From positions 62,001-126,000 of the forward strand of contig NZ_JAJITD010000018.1 of assembly GCF_020880815.1 (NCBI RefSeq): 64,000 nucleotides of DNA, given 5' to 3'. The position numbers were made by a program, and so were the translations under genes. Below the pieces are notes generated by a model. The model ran no database searches and was not told the DNA's origin. It saw nothing but the letters and a program-made list of their open reading frames with translations. Every line of letters starts with the position of its first letter. Position 1 is the first letter of the stretch. The stretch comes from Paraburkholderia sejongensis (lineage in GTDB: Bacteria > Pseudomonadota > Gammaproteobacteria > Burkholderiales > Burkholderiaceae). Below, piece by piece: positions 33,176-42,231 of this stretch.

Positions 33176-34645
33176 TTAACGCGGCAGTTCCGAATGCCCC
33201 ATCAGGAACGCATCGACCGAACGCGCGCACTGACGGCCTTCGCGGATTGCCCACACGACCAGCGACTGGCCACGGCGCATGTCGCCCGCGGTGAACACTT
33301 TGTCCACCGACGTGTAGTACGCCTTGTCGCCTTCGGTCGCCGCACGCACGTTGCCGCGCGCATCCTTGTCGACGCCGAACGCTTCGAGCACCGGCGAAAC
33401 CGGCTGCGTGAAGCCCATCGCGAGCAGCACCAGATCGGCCTTCATTTCGAATTCCGAGTTCGGCACTTCGACCATCTTGCCGTCCTTCCACTCGACGCGC
33501 GCGGCGATCAGCTTCTCGACCTTGCCGTTCTTGCCTTCGAGGCGCTTGGTCGCGACCGCCCAGTCACGCTCGCAGCCTTCTTCGTGCGACGACGACGTGC
33601 GCAGCTTGATCGGCCAGTACGGCCACACCAGCGGCTTGTTCTCTTCTTCCGGCGGCTGCGGCAGCAGCTCGAACTGGGTGACGCTCTTCGCGCCGTGACG
33701 GTTCGACGTGCCGACGCAGTCCGAACCGGTATCGCCGCCGCCGATCACGACGACATGCTTGCCCTTCGCGAGCAGCTGATTCGTCAGCTTGTCGCCGGCG
33801 TTGACCTTGTTCTGCTGCGGCAGGAATTCCATCGCGTAGTACACGCCTTCGAGCTCGCGGCCCGGCACCGGCAGATCGCGCGGAGTTTCGGCGCCACCGG
33901 CGATCACGACCGCGTCGAACTGTTCGTTCAGCTCGGCCGGCGTGATGGTTTCCTTCGCGGTGTTGCCGATGTACGCCGGCAGCGAGTCGGGGTGGCCGAT
34001 GAACACGTTGGTGCGGAACGTCACGCCTTCCGCTTCCATCTGGCGCATGCGGCGGTCGATCTGCCACTTCTCCAGCTTGAAGTCGGGGATGCCGTAACGC
34101 AGCAGGCCGCCGATCCGGTCGTTCTTCTCGAACACGGTCACGTCATGACCGGCGCGCGCGAGCTGCTGCGCGGCAGCCAGACCCGCGGGGCCGGAGCCGA
34201 CCACCGCGACCTTCTTGCCGGTCTTGTGCTTCGGCGTCTGCGGCTCGACCCAGCCTTCGGCCCAGGCCTTGTCGATGATCGCGTGCTCGATCGACTTGAT
34301 GCCGACCGGGTCGTTGTTGATGCCAAGCGTACAGGCCGCTTCGCACGGCGCCGGGCAGATGCGGCCCGTGAACTCGGGGAAGTTGTTGGTCGAGTGCAGG
34401 ACGTCGATCGCGCTCTTCCAGTCCTGACGGAACACCAGGTCGTTGAAGTCCGGAATGATGTTGTTGACCGGGCAGCCGTTGTTGCAGAACGGGATGCCGC
34501 AGTCCATGCAACGTGCGCCTTGAATCTTCGCTTCGTCGTCGCTCAGTGCGGCGACGAATTCCTTGTAGTGCTTCACACGCGTGAGCGGAGCTTCGTACGT
34601 CTCGTGGCGACGTTCGAACTCGAGAAAACCGGTTGCCTTGCCCAT
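33176..34645 (-). CDS. gltD: glutamate synthase (NADPH) small subunit
   Basis: Delivers electrons from NADPH through FAD and iron-sulfur clusters to GltB. The 489-residue product has the N-terminal cluster cysteines Cys46, Cys49, Cys54 and Cys58 (CMDCGIPFCNNGC) and Cys97, Cys101 and Cys105. The FAD motif GSGPAG lies at 150-155 and the NADPH motif GGGDTGSDC around 285-295. It follows gltB after 108 bases that contain a strong hairpin. Length and motifs are standard. Confidence 0.98.
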   Translation of the reverse strand: MGKATGFLEFERRHETYEAPLTRVKHYKEFVAALSDDEAKIQGARCMDCGIPFCNNGCPVNNIIPDFNDLVFRQDWKSAIDVLHSTNNFPEFTGRICPAPCEAACTLGINNDPVGIKSIEHAIIDKAWAEGWVEPQTPKHKTGKKVAVVGSGPAGLAAAQQLARAGHDVTVFEKNDRIGGLLRYGIPDFKLEKWQIDRRMRQMEAEGVTFRTNVFIGHPDSLPAYIGNTAKETITPAELNEQFDAVVIAGGAETPRDLPVPGRELEGVYYAMEFLPQQNKVNAGDKLTNQLLAKGKHVVVIGGGDTGSDCVGTSNRHGAKSVTQFELLPQPPEEENKPLVWPYWPIKLRTSSSHEEGCERDWAVATKRLEGKNGKVEKLIAARVEWKDGKMVEVPNSEFEMKADLVLLAMGFTQPVSPVLEAFGVDKDARGNVRAATEGDKAYYTSVDKVFTAGDMRRGQSLVVWAIREGRQCARSVDAFLMGHSELPR

Positions 34646-34687
34646 GTGGTTCTCTTCTCTATCTGTATCTAGGGGTAATCTGGACCC

Positions 34688-34729
34688 GCCGCCGGCCGGA
34701 CGCTATCCGGTCGGGCCGCGGCGGGTGCG
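34688..34729 (-). other. GC-rich hairpin between gltB and gltD
   Basis: On the minus strand CCCGCCGC and GCGGCGGG arms enclose an inner GC-rich stem. There is no T-tract, so it probably affects relative expression or stability of the two cistrons rather than ending transcription. Confidence 0.5.
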
Positions 34730-34753
34730 GCTATATATGTGTTCGACGATCGG

Positions 34754-37700
34754 TCAGGCGGCGAGAACTTCCTTGTTCGCCTTCTTCGCGGCGAGTTCGC
34801 CGAGCGCGCGCTTGTATTCGGTCGGGAACACCTTCACGAACTGACGGCGCGCCGCGTCCCAGTTCTCCAGCAGCGCCTTGGCGCGCGGCGAACCGGTGAA
34901 CTGGAAGTGACGCTCGATCAAGCCCCTGAGCAGCGCTTCGTCGGTCGTGCCGCGATGCCACACGCCCTGGTCGACCGTGCGCTCCTGTTCGGCCTGTTGC
35001 AGCACCGGATCGAGCGACACCATCGACTTGTTGCACTTGCCCGCGAAGCTGCCGTCCGGATCGAACACGTAGGCGACGCCGCCCGACATGCCGGCCGCGA
35101 AGTTACGGCCGGTTTCGCCGAGCACGACCACCGTGCCGCCGGTCATGTATTCGCAACCGTGGTCGCCGGTACCTTCGACGACCGCCGTCGCGCCCGAGTT
35201 ACGCACGCAGAAGCGCTCGCCCGCGACGCCGCGGAAGAATGCCTCTCCTTCGATCGCGCCGTACATCACCGTGTTGCCGCAGATGATGTTCTCTTCCGAC
35301 TTGCCGCGGAAGTCGTTGGTCGGACGAATGATGATCCGGCCGCCCGACAGGCCCTTGCCGACGTAGTCGTTGCCGTCGCCGACGAGATCCAGCGTCACGC
35401 CCTTCGCGAGGAACGCGCCGAAGCTTTGACCCGCGGTGCCCTTCAGCTGGATATGCACCGCGTCGTCGGGCAGACCGTCGTGGCCGTACTTCTTCGCGAT
35501 CGTGCCGGACAGCATCGCGCCGACCGTACGGTTCACGTTGCGCACCGGCTGGATGAACGACACGTGCTCGCCCTTCTCGATCGCGGCCTTCGCCTTCTCG
35601 ATCAGCGTGTGATCGAGTGCGCGGTCGAGACCGTGGTCCTGCACGTCGACGTGCTTGCGCGCGGTGTCGGCCGGTACCGTCGGCTGATAGAACACGCGCG
35701 AGAAGTCGAGACCCTTCGCCTTCCAGTGTTCGATGCCCTTTTTCATGTCGAGCAGTTCCGCGCGGCCGATCAAATCGTCGAACTTGCGGATACCAAGCTG
35801 CGCCATGATTTCGCGCGCTTCTTCAGCGACGAAGAAGAAGAAGTTCACGACGTGTTCCGGCTGGCCCTTGAACTTCGCCCGCAGCACCGGATCTTGCGTC
35901 GCAACGCCGACCGGGCAGGTGTTCAGATGGCACTTGCGCATCATGATGCAGCCTTCGACGACCAGCGGCGCCGTCGCGAAGCCGAATTCGTCCGCGCCGA
36001 GCAGCGCGCCGATCACGACGTCGCGGCCGGTCTTCATCTGACCGTCGGCCTGCACGCGGATGCGGCCGCGCAACTGGTTCAGCACCAGAGTCTGCTGCGT
36101 TTCCGCGAGACCCAGTTCCCACGGCGTACCGGCATGCTTGATCGACGACAGCGGCGACGCGCCGGTGCCGCCGTCGTGACCGGCGATCACCACGTGGTCG
36201 GCCTTCGCCTTCGCGACGCCTGCAGCCACCGTGCCGACGCCCGATTCCGACACCAGCTTCACCGAGATGCTCGACGATGCGTTGACGTTCTTCAGATCGT
36301 GGATCAGCTGTGCGAGATCTTCGATCGAGTAGATGTCGTGGTGCGGCGGCGGCGAAATCAGGCCGACGCCCGGCACCGAGTAACGCAGCTTGCCGATGTA
36401 TTCCGACACCTTGTGGCCCGGCAGCTGACCGCCTTCGCCCGGCTTCGCGCCCTGCGCCATCTTGATCTGGATCTGATCGGCCGACGCCAGGTACTCGGCG
36501 GTCACGCCGAAGCGGCCCGACGCGACCTGCTTGATGCGCGAGCGCAGCGAATCGCCTTCCTTCAGCGGAATGTCGACGATCACTTCGTCGCCGATCACCG
36601 ACTTCATCGTGTCGCCGTTCTTGATCGGAATGCCGCGCAGTTCGTTGCGATAACGGTTCGCGTCTTCGCCGCCTTCACCGGTGTTCGACTTGCCGCCGAT
36701 GCGGTTCATCGCGACCGCCAGCGTGGCGTGCGCTTCGGTGCTGATCGAGCCCATCGACATCGCGCCGGTCGCGAAGCGCTTGACGATGTCCTTCGCCGAT
36801 TCGACTTCGTCGAGCGGGATCGCCTTGGTCGGGTCGAACTTGAATTCGAACAGGCCGCGGAACGTCATGTGGCGCCGGGTCTGATCGTTGATCAGATGCG
36901 CGTATTCCTTGTACGTCTGGTACGAGTTGCTGCGTGCCGAGTGCTGCAGCTTGGCGATCGCATCCGGGGTCCACATGTGTTCTTCGCCGCGCACGCGATA
37001 CGCGTACTCGCCGCCCGCGTCGAGCATGTTCGCGAGCACCGGGTTGTCGCCGAACGCGTCGCGGTGCATGCGGATCGCTTCTTCCGCGACGTCGAACAGG
37101 CCGATGCCGCCGACTTTCGACGAAGTGCCGGAGAAGTACTTAGACACGAGATCCGACGCGAGGCCGACCGCTTCGAAAATCTGCGCGCCGGTGTACGACA
37201 TGTAGGTCGAAATGCCCATCTTCGACATGACCTTCTGCAGGCCCTTGCCGACTGCCTTCGTGAAGTTGTAGACCGCCTTCTCAGCCGACAGGTCGCCCTT
37301 CATGCCGGCCGCGAGCTGGCCGAGCGTTTCCATCGCGAGGTACGGGTGCACGGCTTCCGCGCCATAGCCCGCGAGCAGCGCGAAGTGGTGCGTTTCACGC
37401 GCCGAGCCGGTTTCGACGACGAGGCCCGTGCTGGTGCGCAGACCCTGTTGCACGAGGTGCGTGTGGATCGCGGCGGTAGCCAGCAGCGCCGGAATCGCGA
37501 CGTTGTCGCGGTCGGTCTTGCGGTCCGACACGATCAGCATGTTGTAGCCAGACTTGACCGCATCGACGGCTTCCGCGCACAGCGACGCGAGGCGCGCTTC
37601 GATGCCTTCCTTGCCCCAGGCGACCGGATAGCAGATGTTCAGTTCGTACGAGCTGAACTTGCCGCCGGTGTACTGATCGATCGCGCGGATCTTCGCGATG

Positions 37701-39457
37701 TCCTTGAAGTCGAGCACCGGCTGCGACACTTCGAGACGCATCGGCGGGTTGATGTTGTTGGTGTCGAGCAGGTTCGGCTTCGGACCGATGAACGACACGA
37801 GCGACATCACCATGTTTTCACGGATCGGGTCGATCGGCGGGTTCGTGACCTGCGCGAACAGCTGCTTGAAGTAGTGGTACAGCGTCTTGTTCTTGTTGGA
37901 CATGACCGCCAGCGGCGAGTCGTTGCCCATCGAGCCGACCGCTTCCTCGCCGGCTTGCGCCATCGGCGCCATCAGGAACTTGAGGTCTTCCTGCGTATAG
38001 CCGAATGCCTGCTGACGGTCCAGCAGCGCGGCGGCTTCACGGCGCTCGGTCGCGACGTCTTCGGCGTTCGGCTCGATCTCGTCGAGCTTGATCCGGACCG
38101 CGTCGATCCAGCTCTTGTACGGCTTCGCGTTCGCGAGGTTGTCCTTCAGTTCCTTGTCGTCGATGATGCGACCGTGCTCCATGTCGATCAGGAACATCTT
38201 GCCCGGCTGCAGACGCCACTTCTTGACGATCTTCGACTCGGGAATCGGCAACGTGCCGGCTTCCGACGCCATGATGACGAGGTCGTCGTCCGTGACGATG
38301 TAGCGCGCCGGACGCAGACCGTTACGGTCGAGCGTCGCGCCGATCTGGCGGCCGTCCGTGAACGCGATCGCGGCGGGGCCGTCCCACGGCTCCATCATGG
38401 CAGCGTGGTATTCGTAGAACGCGCGGCGGTTTTCGTCCATCAGCGTGTGCTGTTCCCAGGCTTCCGGGATCATCATCATCATTGCGTGGACGAGCGGGTA
38501 GCCGGCCATCACCAGCAGTTCGAGACAGTTGTCGAACGATGCAGTGTCGGACTGGCCCGGATAGATCAGCGGCCACAGCTTCGGCAGGTCGTCGCCGAGC
38601 ACGTGCGACGCGATTGCGCCGGTACGCGCGTTCAGCCAGTTGACGTTGCCCTTGACCGTGTTGATTTCGCCGTTGTGGGCGATCATCCGGTACGGGTGAG
38701 CCAGTTCCCAGGCCGGGAACGTGTTGGTCGAGAAGCGCTGGTGCACGAGCGCCAGTGCCGAGACGACGCGCTCGTCCTGCAGGTCGCGGTAGTACACGCC
38801 GACCTGGCCCGCCAGCAGCAGCCCCTTGTAGACGACAGTGCGCGCCGAGCACGACGGCACGAAGTATTCCTTGCCGTGCTTGAGCTTGAGCGCCTGGATG
38901 CGGTGGCTCGCGGTCTTGCGAATGATGTACAGCTTCCGCTCGAGCGCATCGGTCACCATGATGTCCTTGCCGCGGCCGATGAAGATCTGGCGGATCAGCG
39001 GCTCGCTCGCCTTGACGGTCGGCGAAATGGGCATTGTGTGGTCGACCGGCACGTCGCGCCAGCCGAGCACGACCTGGCCTTCAGCCTTCACCGTGCGCTC
39101 GAGCTCCTGCTCGCAGGCGATACGCGATGCGTGTTCCTTCGGCAGGAAGACCATGCCGACGCCGTATTCGCCGGCCGGCGGCAGCGTCACGCCCTGCTTG
39201 GCCATCTCTTCGCGATAGAAGCCGTCCGGGATCTGGATCAGGATGCCCGCGCCGTCGCCCATCAGCGGGTCAGCGCCGACGGCGCCCCGATGGTCGAGGT
39301 TCTCGAGAATCTTCAGGCCCTGCTGGATGATCTCGTGGCTCTTCTGGCCCTTGATATGGGCGACGAAGCCGACGCCGCACGCGTCATGCTCGTTCTGCGG
39401 ATCGTACAGACCTTGGGCGGCGGGAACCGGGTGAATCGGGTGCTGATGGTCGTTCAT
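34754..39457 (-). CDS. gltB: glutamate synthase (NADPH) large subunit
   Basis: Makes two glutamates from glutamine and 2-oxoglutarate. The 1567-residue product carries a short propeptide and the N-terminal nucleophile Cys27 (EHDACGVGF) of the glutaminase domain, a central domain, the FMN barrel with GGQLPGHKV and the 3Fe-4S cysteines in CHLNTCPVGVATQDP, and the C-terminal beta-helix domain. Length is normal for a proteobacterial GltB. Together with gltD it forms one operon; a promoter is visible about 130 bases upstream. Confidence 0.98.
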   Translation of the reverse strand: MNDHQHPIHPVPAAQGLYDPQNEHDACGVGFVAHIKGQKSHEIIQQGLKILENLDHRGAVGADPLMGDGAGILIQIPDGFYREEMAKQGVTLPPAGEYGVGMVFLPKEHASRIACEQELERTVKAEGQVVLGWRDVPVDHTMPISPTVKASEPLIRQIFIGRGKDIMVTDALERKLYIIRKTASHRIQALKLKHGKEYFVPSCSARTVVYKGLLLAGQVGVYYRDLQDERVVSALALVHQRFSTNTFPAWELAHPYRMIAHNGEINTVKGNVNWLNARTGAIASHVLGDDLPKLWPLIYPGQSDTASFDNCLELLVMAGYPLVHAMMMMIPEAWEQHTLMDENRRAFYEYHAAMMEPWDGPAAIAFTDGRQIGATLDRNGLRPARYIVTDDDLVIMASEAGTLPIPESKIVKKWRLQPGKMFLIDMEHGRIIDDKELKDNLANAKPYKSWIDAVRIKLDEIEPNAEDVATERREAAALLDRQQAFGYTQEDLKFLMAPMAQAGEEAVGSMGNDSPLAVMSNKNKTLYHYFKQLFAQVTNPPIDPIRENMVMSLVSFIGPKPNLLDTNNINPPMRLEVSQPVLDFKDIAKIRAIDQYTGGKFSSYELNICYPVAWGKEGIEARLASLCAEAVDAVKSGYNMLIVSDRKTDRDNVAIPALLATAAIHTHLVQQGLRTSTGLVVETGSARETHHFALLAGYGAEAVHPYLAMETLGQLAAGMKGDLSAEKAVYNFTKAVGKGLQKVMSKMGISTYMSYTGAQIFEAVGLASDLVSKYFSGTSSKVGGIGLFDVAEEAIRMHRDAFGDNPVLANMLDAGGEYAYRVRGEEHMWTPDAIAKLQHSARSNSYQTYKEYAHLINDQTRRHMTFRGLFEFKFDPTKAIPLDEVESAKDIVKRFATGAMSMGSISTEAHATLAVAMNRIGGKSNTGEGGEDANRYRNELRGIPIKNGDTMKSVIGDEVIVDIPLKEGDSLRSRIKQVASGRFGVTAEYLASADQIQIKMAQGAKPGEGGQLPGHKVSEYIGKLRYSVPGVGLISPPPHHDIYSIEDLAQLIHDLKNVNASSSISVKLVSESGVGTVAAGVAKAKADHVVIAGHDGGTGASPLSSIKHAGTPWELGLAETQQTLVLNQLRGRIRVQADGQMKTGRDVVIGALLGADEFGFATAPLVVEGCIMMRKCHLNTCPVGVATQDPVLRAKFKGQPEHVVNFFFFVAEEAREIMAQLGIRKFDDLIGRAELLDMKKGIEHWKAKGLDFSRVFYQPTVPADTARKHVDVQDHGLDRALDHTLIEKAKAAIEKGEHVSFIQPVRNVNRTVGAMLSGTIAKKYGHDGLPDDAVHIQLKGTAGQSFGAFLAKGVTLDLVGDGNDYVGKGLSGGRIIIRPTNDFRGKSEENIICGNTVMYGAIEGEAFFRGVAGERFCVRNSGATAVVEGTGDHGCEYMTGGTVVVLGETGRNFAAGMSGGVAYVFDPDGSFAGKCNKSMVSLDPVLQQAEQERTVDQGVWHRGTTDEALLRGLIERHFQFTGSPRAKALLENWDAARRQFVKVFPTEYKRALGELAAKKANKEVLAA

Positions 39458-39585
39458 GGGGACACCGTCTGTGAGGGGCCGGACAGGCCGTTAAAACCGT
39501 TTTTCTATTGCCGCAGTGCAATCGCAACCGCGACGACGCTCGTCGCGCGGCGTGAGTGCGCAGATCGAAAAGCGTCGGAAATCGG

Positions 39586-39615
39586 AATATACGCGAGGAA
39601 TCAATGGAATAGCAA
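39586..39615 (-). promoter_or_regulatory. candidate sigma-70 promoter of gltBD
   Basis: Minus strand: -35 TTGCTA (39610-39615), 18-base spacer, -10 TATATT (39586-39591). It predicts a 5' leader of about 120 bases before gltB. Confidence 0.55.
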
Positions 39616-39694
39616 ATAAAACATAATGATCGAACCCCATTAACAAAATTGGTGCATTGCGGCTTATTTTTATTGGTGCCACATCAAAAAGGGG

Positions 39695-39725
39695 CAAAAG
39701 AAAACGGCACACGCGATGCCGTTTC
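39695..39725 (-). terminator. intrinsic terminator of the RAYT gene
   Basis: Minus strand AAACGGCA - TCGCGTG - TGCCGTTTT followed by CTTTT; 48 bases past the gene stop. Confidence 0.75.
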
Positions 39726-39772
39726 CACGCAGTCCCTTGATGCGAAACATGAATTTCGCAAAGAGCGGCGTC

Positions 39773-40480
39773 TCACTGGGTCTGCGGCGTCTCCCGCACC
39801 TTGCGCGGCCGGCCCCGCGGCAACGGCGAAACTCGCCGGTTTGCGGCGCGCGCCGCCCACTCCCGATAGGTGTCGCTGCCGAGCACCCAGCCTTTCAGCG
39901 TGGCTTGCTGGAGCTGGCTGGCTTCGCGCTCGTCGAGCGGCTGTTCGCACAACTCACGGTACGCGCGTTGCCGCTCGAACGGCGTATTGCCGAGCGACCA
40001 GTAAAGCGGATGGTCGGTGATCAGGCTGTCGAGCGTGAGACCGATGTGATGCCGGTAACTCGACCAGCGATAGTCTTCCGGCGAGCTCACCAGCTGCGCG
40101 CGCACCGGGCACATTTCGACGACCCGGCTGGCGAGCAGGAAGTAGCGCTCGCCTTCGATCACCGTGGCCCGGTAGCGGCCCTCCCACAAGGTACCGCGGC
40201 GCGCATAGCGCCGGTTGAAGTGGGCGACGTAGCGCCGCCCGACCGCCTGCATCGCCTTGGGCAGGCTCGACTCCTCGGTGGGCGTGACGAGCAGTTGCAC
40301 GGCGCCCGGCATCAGGGCGTAAGCGTGAATCGACAGATGATGGTCCCGCGAAGCCGCCTTCAGACAGTCGATGAAAAGCTCGTAGTCCTGGTCGTCGACG
40401 AATGCGGGCTGCTGGTCGAGCCCGCGAAGGATGACGTGCTGCGGCTGGTCGGGGACATAAAGACGTGCAAGCCGTGCCAT
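39773..40480 (-). CDS. RAYT / Y1-type transposase homologue without the HUH histidines
   Basis: 235-residue protein of the REP-associated tyrosine transposase family (Y1_Tnp, IS200-like). The family frame is clear: MARLARLYVPDQPQHVILRG at the start, then GRRYVAHFNRRYARRGTLWEGRYR and the DYRWSSYRHH block. The HUH motif, normally Asn-His-Val-His after YALMP, reads Gly59-Ala60-Val61-Gln62, so both metal-binding histidines are missing. It ends in a basic tail (PRGRPRKVR). There are no insertion-sequence ends. A GTAG-led hairpin lies just upstream. Probably a domesticated, catalytically altered protein. Confidence 0.88.
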   Translation of the reverse strand: MARLARLYVPDQPQHVILRGLDQQPAFVDDQDYELFIDCLKAASRDHHLSIHAYALMPGAVQLLVTPTEESSLPKAMQAVGRRYVAHFNRRYARRGTLWEGRYRATVIEGERYFLLASRVVEMCPVRAQLVSSPEDYRWSSYRHHIGLTLDSLITDHPLYWSLGNTPFERQRAYRELCEQPLDEREASQLQQATLKGWVLGSDTYREWAARAANRRVSPLPRGRPRKVRETPQTQ

Positions 40481-40524
40481 GCTGGAGTGTCCAAATAGTC
40501 GCGTTGGGATATACCCGAAGGTCC

Positions 40525-40549
40525 GTAGAACCGCGTGGGCGCAAGGTTC
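40525..40549 (+). repeat. REP-like GTAG hairpin beside the RAYT gene
   Basis: GTAG followed by GAACC-GCG, loop TGGG, CGC-AA-GGTTC: an imperfect stem with a two-base bulge, preceded by the tetranucleotide typical of REP sequences used by RAYT proteins. Only one copy is visible in this window, so the assignment is tentative. Confidence 0.35.
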
Positions 40550-40668
40550 GGCGCCATGCGGCCAAGCCAGAAACCTTGCGGAGCTTAGGGAGAAAACTCT
40601 AACCGCCGCGTATGGTTTGTTTCAAACGTTGTAGTCATAATGGGCGGGCCTTTTCTGGAGGAGCACAT

Positions 40669-41394
40669 ATGAAATTAAAACAGGCCGTAACGGGGATGGC
40701 GGTACTAGCCTGCATGAGCACGGCAGCACACGCACAATCGGCCGGCAGTTTCTACGTCACGACGGGGTGGTTCCACCTCGCGCCGCAATCGAGCAGCGAC
40801 CCGCTGACCGTGACGAGTATCGGGGGTAGCCCGACCAACATCACAGAAGCAAATACCGGTGCATCACTGAGTTCCGCCGACACCATCGGTTTCACCGCCG
40901 GCTATTTCATCACCGACCACATCGCCACCGAATTCGTGCTGGGCTATCCGCCCTCGTTCGACCTCTACGGCAGCGGCAGCTTCGAACAATTCGGCAAGAT
41001 CGGCCAGGCAAAACAGTGGAGCCCGACGCTGCTGTTCAAGTACTACTTCAACGCGCCGACCGCTGCGTTCCGTCCGTACCTCGGTCTCGGCGTGAGCCGC
41101 GTCTGGTTCACCGACGAACACATCACCAACAGCGCGTTCCAGGCCAAGGTTCTGCATGGTCCGACCAGCGTCACGACGGATAGTTCGTGGGAACCCGTGT
41201 TTAACGCGGGCTTCACTTACGCGTTCAATCAGCACTGGTTCGCAGGCGTTTCGATCTCGTATCTGCCGCTCAGCACGACCGCCAAACTGAACTCGGCATC
41301 GACCACGCCGGTGGGCACACTGAACGTGCAATCGCAGACCAAGATCAAACTGAACCCGATCGTCACCTACGTCAACATCGGTTACCGTTTCTAA
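40669..41394 (+). CDS. ompW: OmpW-family outer-membrane protein
   Basis: Small eight-stranded beta-barrel of the outer membrane, 241 residues. A Sec signal peptide (1-23, ending AHA-Q) precedes strands with alternating hydrophobic residues, and the C-terminal strand ends in Tyr-Arg-Phe as required for Bam recognition. FRPYLGLGVSRVWFTDE and FNAGFTYAFNQHWFAGVSISYLPL are typical OmpW segments. The ATG at 40669 has GGAGGAG eight bases before it; a longer extension is rejected. Confidence 0.94.
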   Translation: MKLKQAVTGMAVLACMSTAAHAQSAGSFYVTTGWFHLAPQSSSDPLTVTSIGGSPTNITEANTGASLSSADTIGFTAGYFITDHIATEFVLGYPPSFDLYGSGSFEQFGKIGQAKQWSPTLLFKYYFNAPTAAFRPYLGLGVSRVWFTDEHITNSAFQAKVLHGPTSVTTDSSWEPVFNAGFTYAFNQHWFAGVSISYLPLSTTAKLNSASTTPVGTLNVQSQTKIKLNPIVTYVNIGYRF

Positions 41395-41750
41395 CGCTTC
41401 GCGCGTGCGGGTGGCTTGAATTAGGGTAGTCGAATTTTCGCGGGCTGCAACGCCGTCATCGAGTCGATGACGGCGTTTTCTTTTGTTGCGGCGCGCGTAG
41501 CTCGTCCGCCGCGGGCATTTGTAAGTTTGACTCGGATCGGGCGCCCCCCTGTGCAATATCTGCTGACCACCGGCGCGCCATGCGCGGCCGCTCGCACATG
41601 CTGCGCGGGCGTCGGCGGGTGTGGCATCGAAGTTGCGTCGTGATGGCGTTTCCTTGGCATTTCGCGCGCGGCGACGCGATACTGGCGTCAGCGGGTACCG
41701 CGTCCGCGCGACGATGCGCGGGGCTTTTTCAACTCATCGACGGAGCGACC
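41395..41750. other. intergenic region after ompW
   Basis: About 356 bases. It contains the ompW terminator (41449-41483). At 41704-41729 a CCGCGC-GCGCGG hairpin followed by GGCTTTTT stands just before the DUF883 gene and could be an attenuator. No gene is supported. Confidence 0.5.
41449..41483 (+). terminator. intrinsic terminator of ompW
   Basis: ACGCCGTCATC - GAGTC - GATGACGGCGT, then TTTCTTTT. The stem is perfect. Confidence 0.92.
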
Positions 41751-42134
41751 ATGACAGCACTTCCGAACACGAGAGACGCCCTCGGCGAATCCTGGACCAG
41801 CGCAAGCCGCCGCGCGCGGCGCATTGCGCGCCATAGCCGCCACGCGGCCGAAGATATCGCGGCCGAATTGCGTACGCTGCTGGGGGAACTCGAATCGACC
41901 CTCGCCGACGGCACCCACGCGGACGCCGTCGAATTGCGCGGCAAGCTGCGCAATCAACTCGACTCGGCGCGCGCGCGCCTGAACGACACCCGCGATGCGG
42001 TGCGCGAACGCGCGGGCGTGGCGATCTCCGGCGCCGACGATTACGTGCACGAAAACCCGTGGCAGACGATTGCGATCGTCGGCGGGCTCGCGTTGATTGC
42101 GGGGGCGCTGTTCGCGTCGTCGCGTTCGCGCTGA
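41751..42134 (+). CDS. DUF883 (ElaB/YqjD-like) membrane-anchored protein
   Basis: 127-residue protein with a long amphipathic helical region (about 15-95), the PWQTIAIVGG motif and a C-terminal membrane helix (about 104-122) ending in Ser-Arg. This is the YqjD/ElaB pattern, linked in E. coli to ribosome binding at the membrane in stationary phase. The ATG at 41751 has GGAG seven bases upstream. It appears to be a single-gene unit. Confidence 0.88.
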   Translation: MTALPNTRDALGESWTSASRRARRIARHSRHAAEDIAAELRTLLGELESTLADGTHADAVELRGKLRNQLDSARARLNDTRDAVRERAGVAISGADDYVHENPWQTIAIVGGLALIAGALFASSRSR

Positions 42135-42231
42135 TGCGCTGATGGGCTGATGCATCGTCAGCGCCGCGCGAGCGGTGCCATACATGAGCTGATTTGAAAG
42201 CGGGCGGCAACGGGCGGCCCGGCGCGGCCGC

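Larger units (their letters stand above)
39458..39772. other. gltB upstream region
   Basis: About 315 bases. It holds the candidate gltB promoter (39586-39615) and the terminator of the RAYT gene (39695-39725). Positions 39590-39690 are clearly AT-rich. No gene is supported. Confidence 0.6.

Noticed and set aside
34739..39619. 1626-residue open frame on the plus strand opposite gltB
   Set aside because: Composition is rich in Arg, His and Val as expected for the antisense of a GC-rich gene. GltB on the minus strand is full length with all motifs.
39458..40668. An insertion sequence around the transposase homologue
   Set aside because: No terminal inverted repeats or target duplications are visible, and the HUH residues are missing. 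The gene seems to be a resident RAYT homologue.
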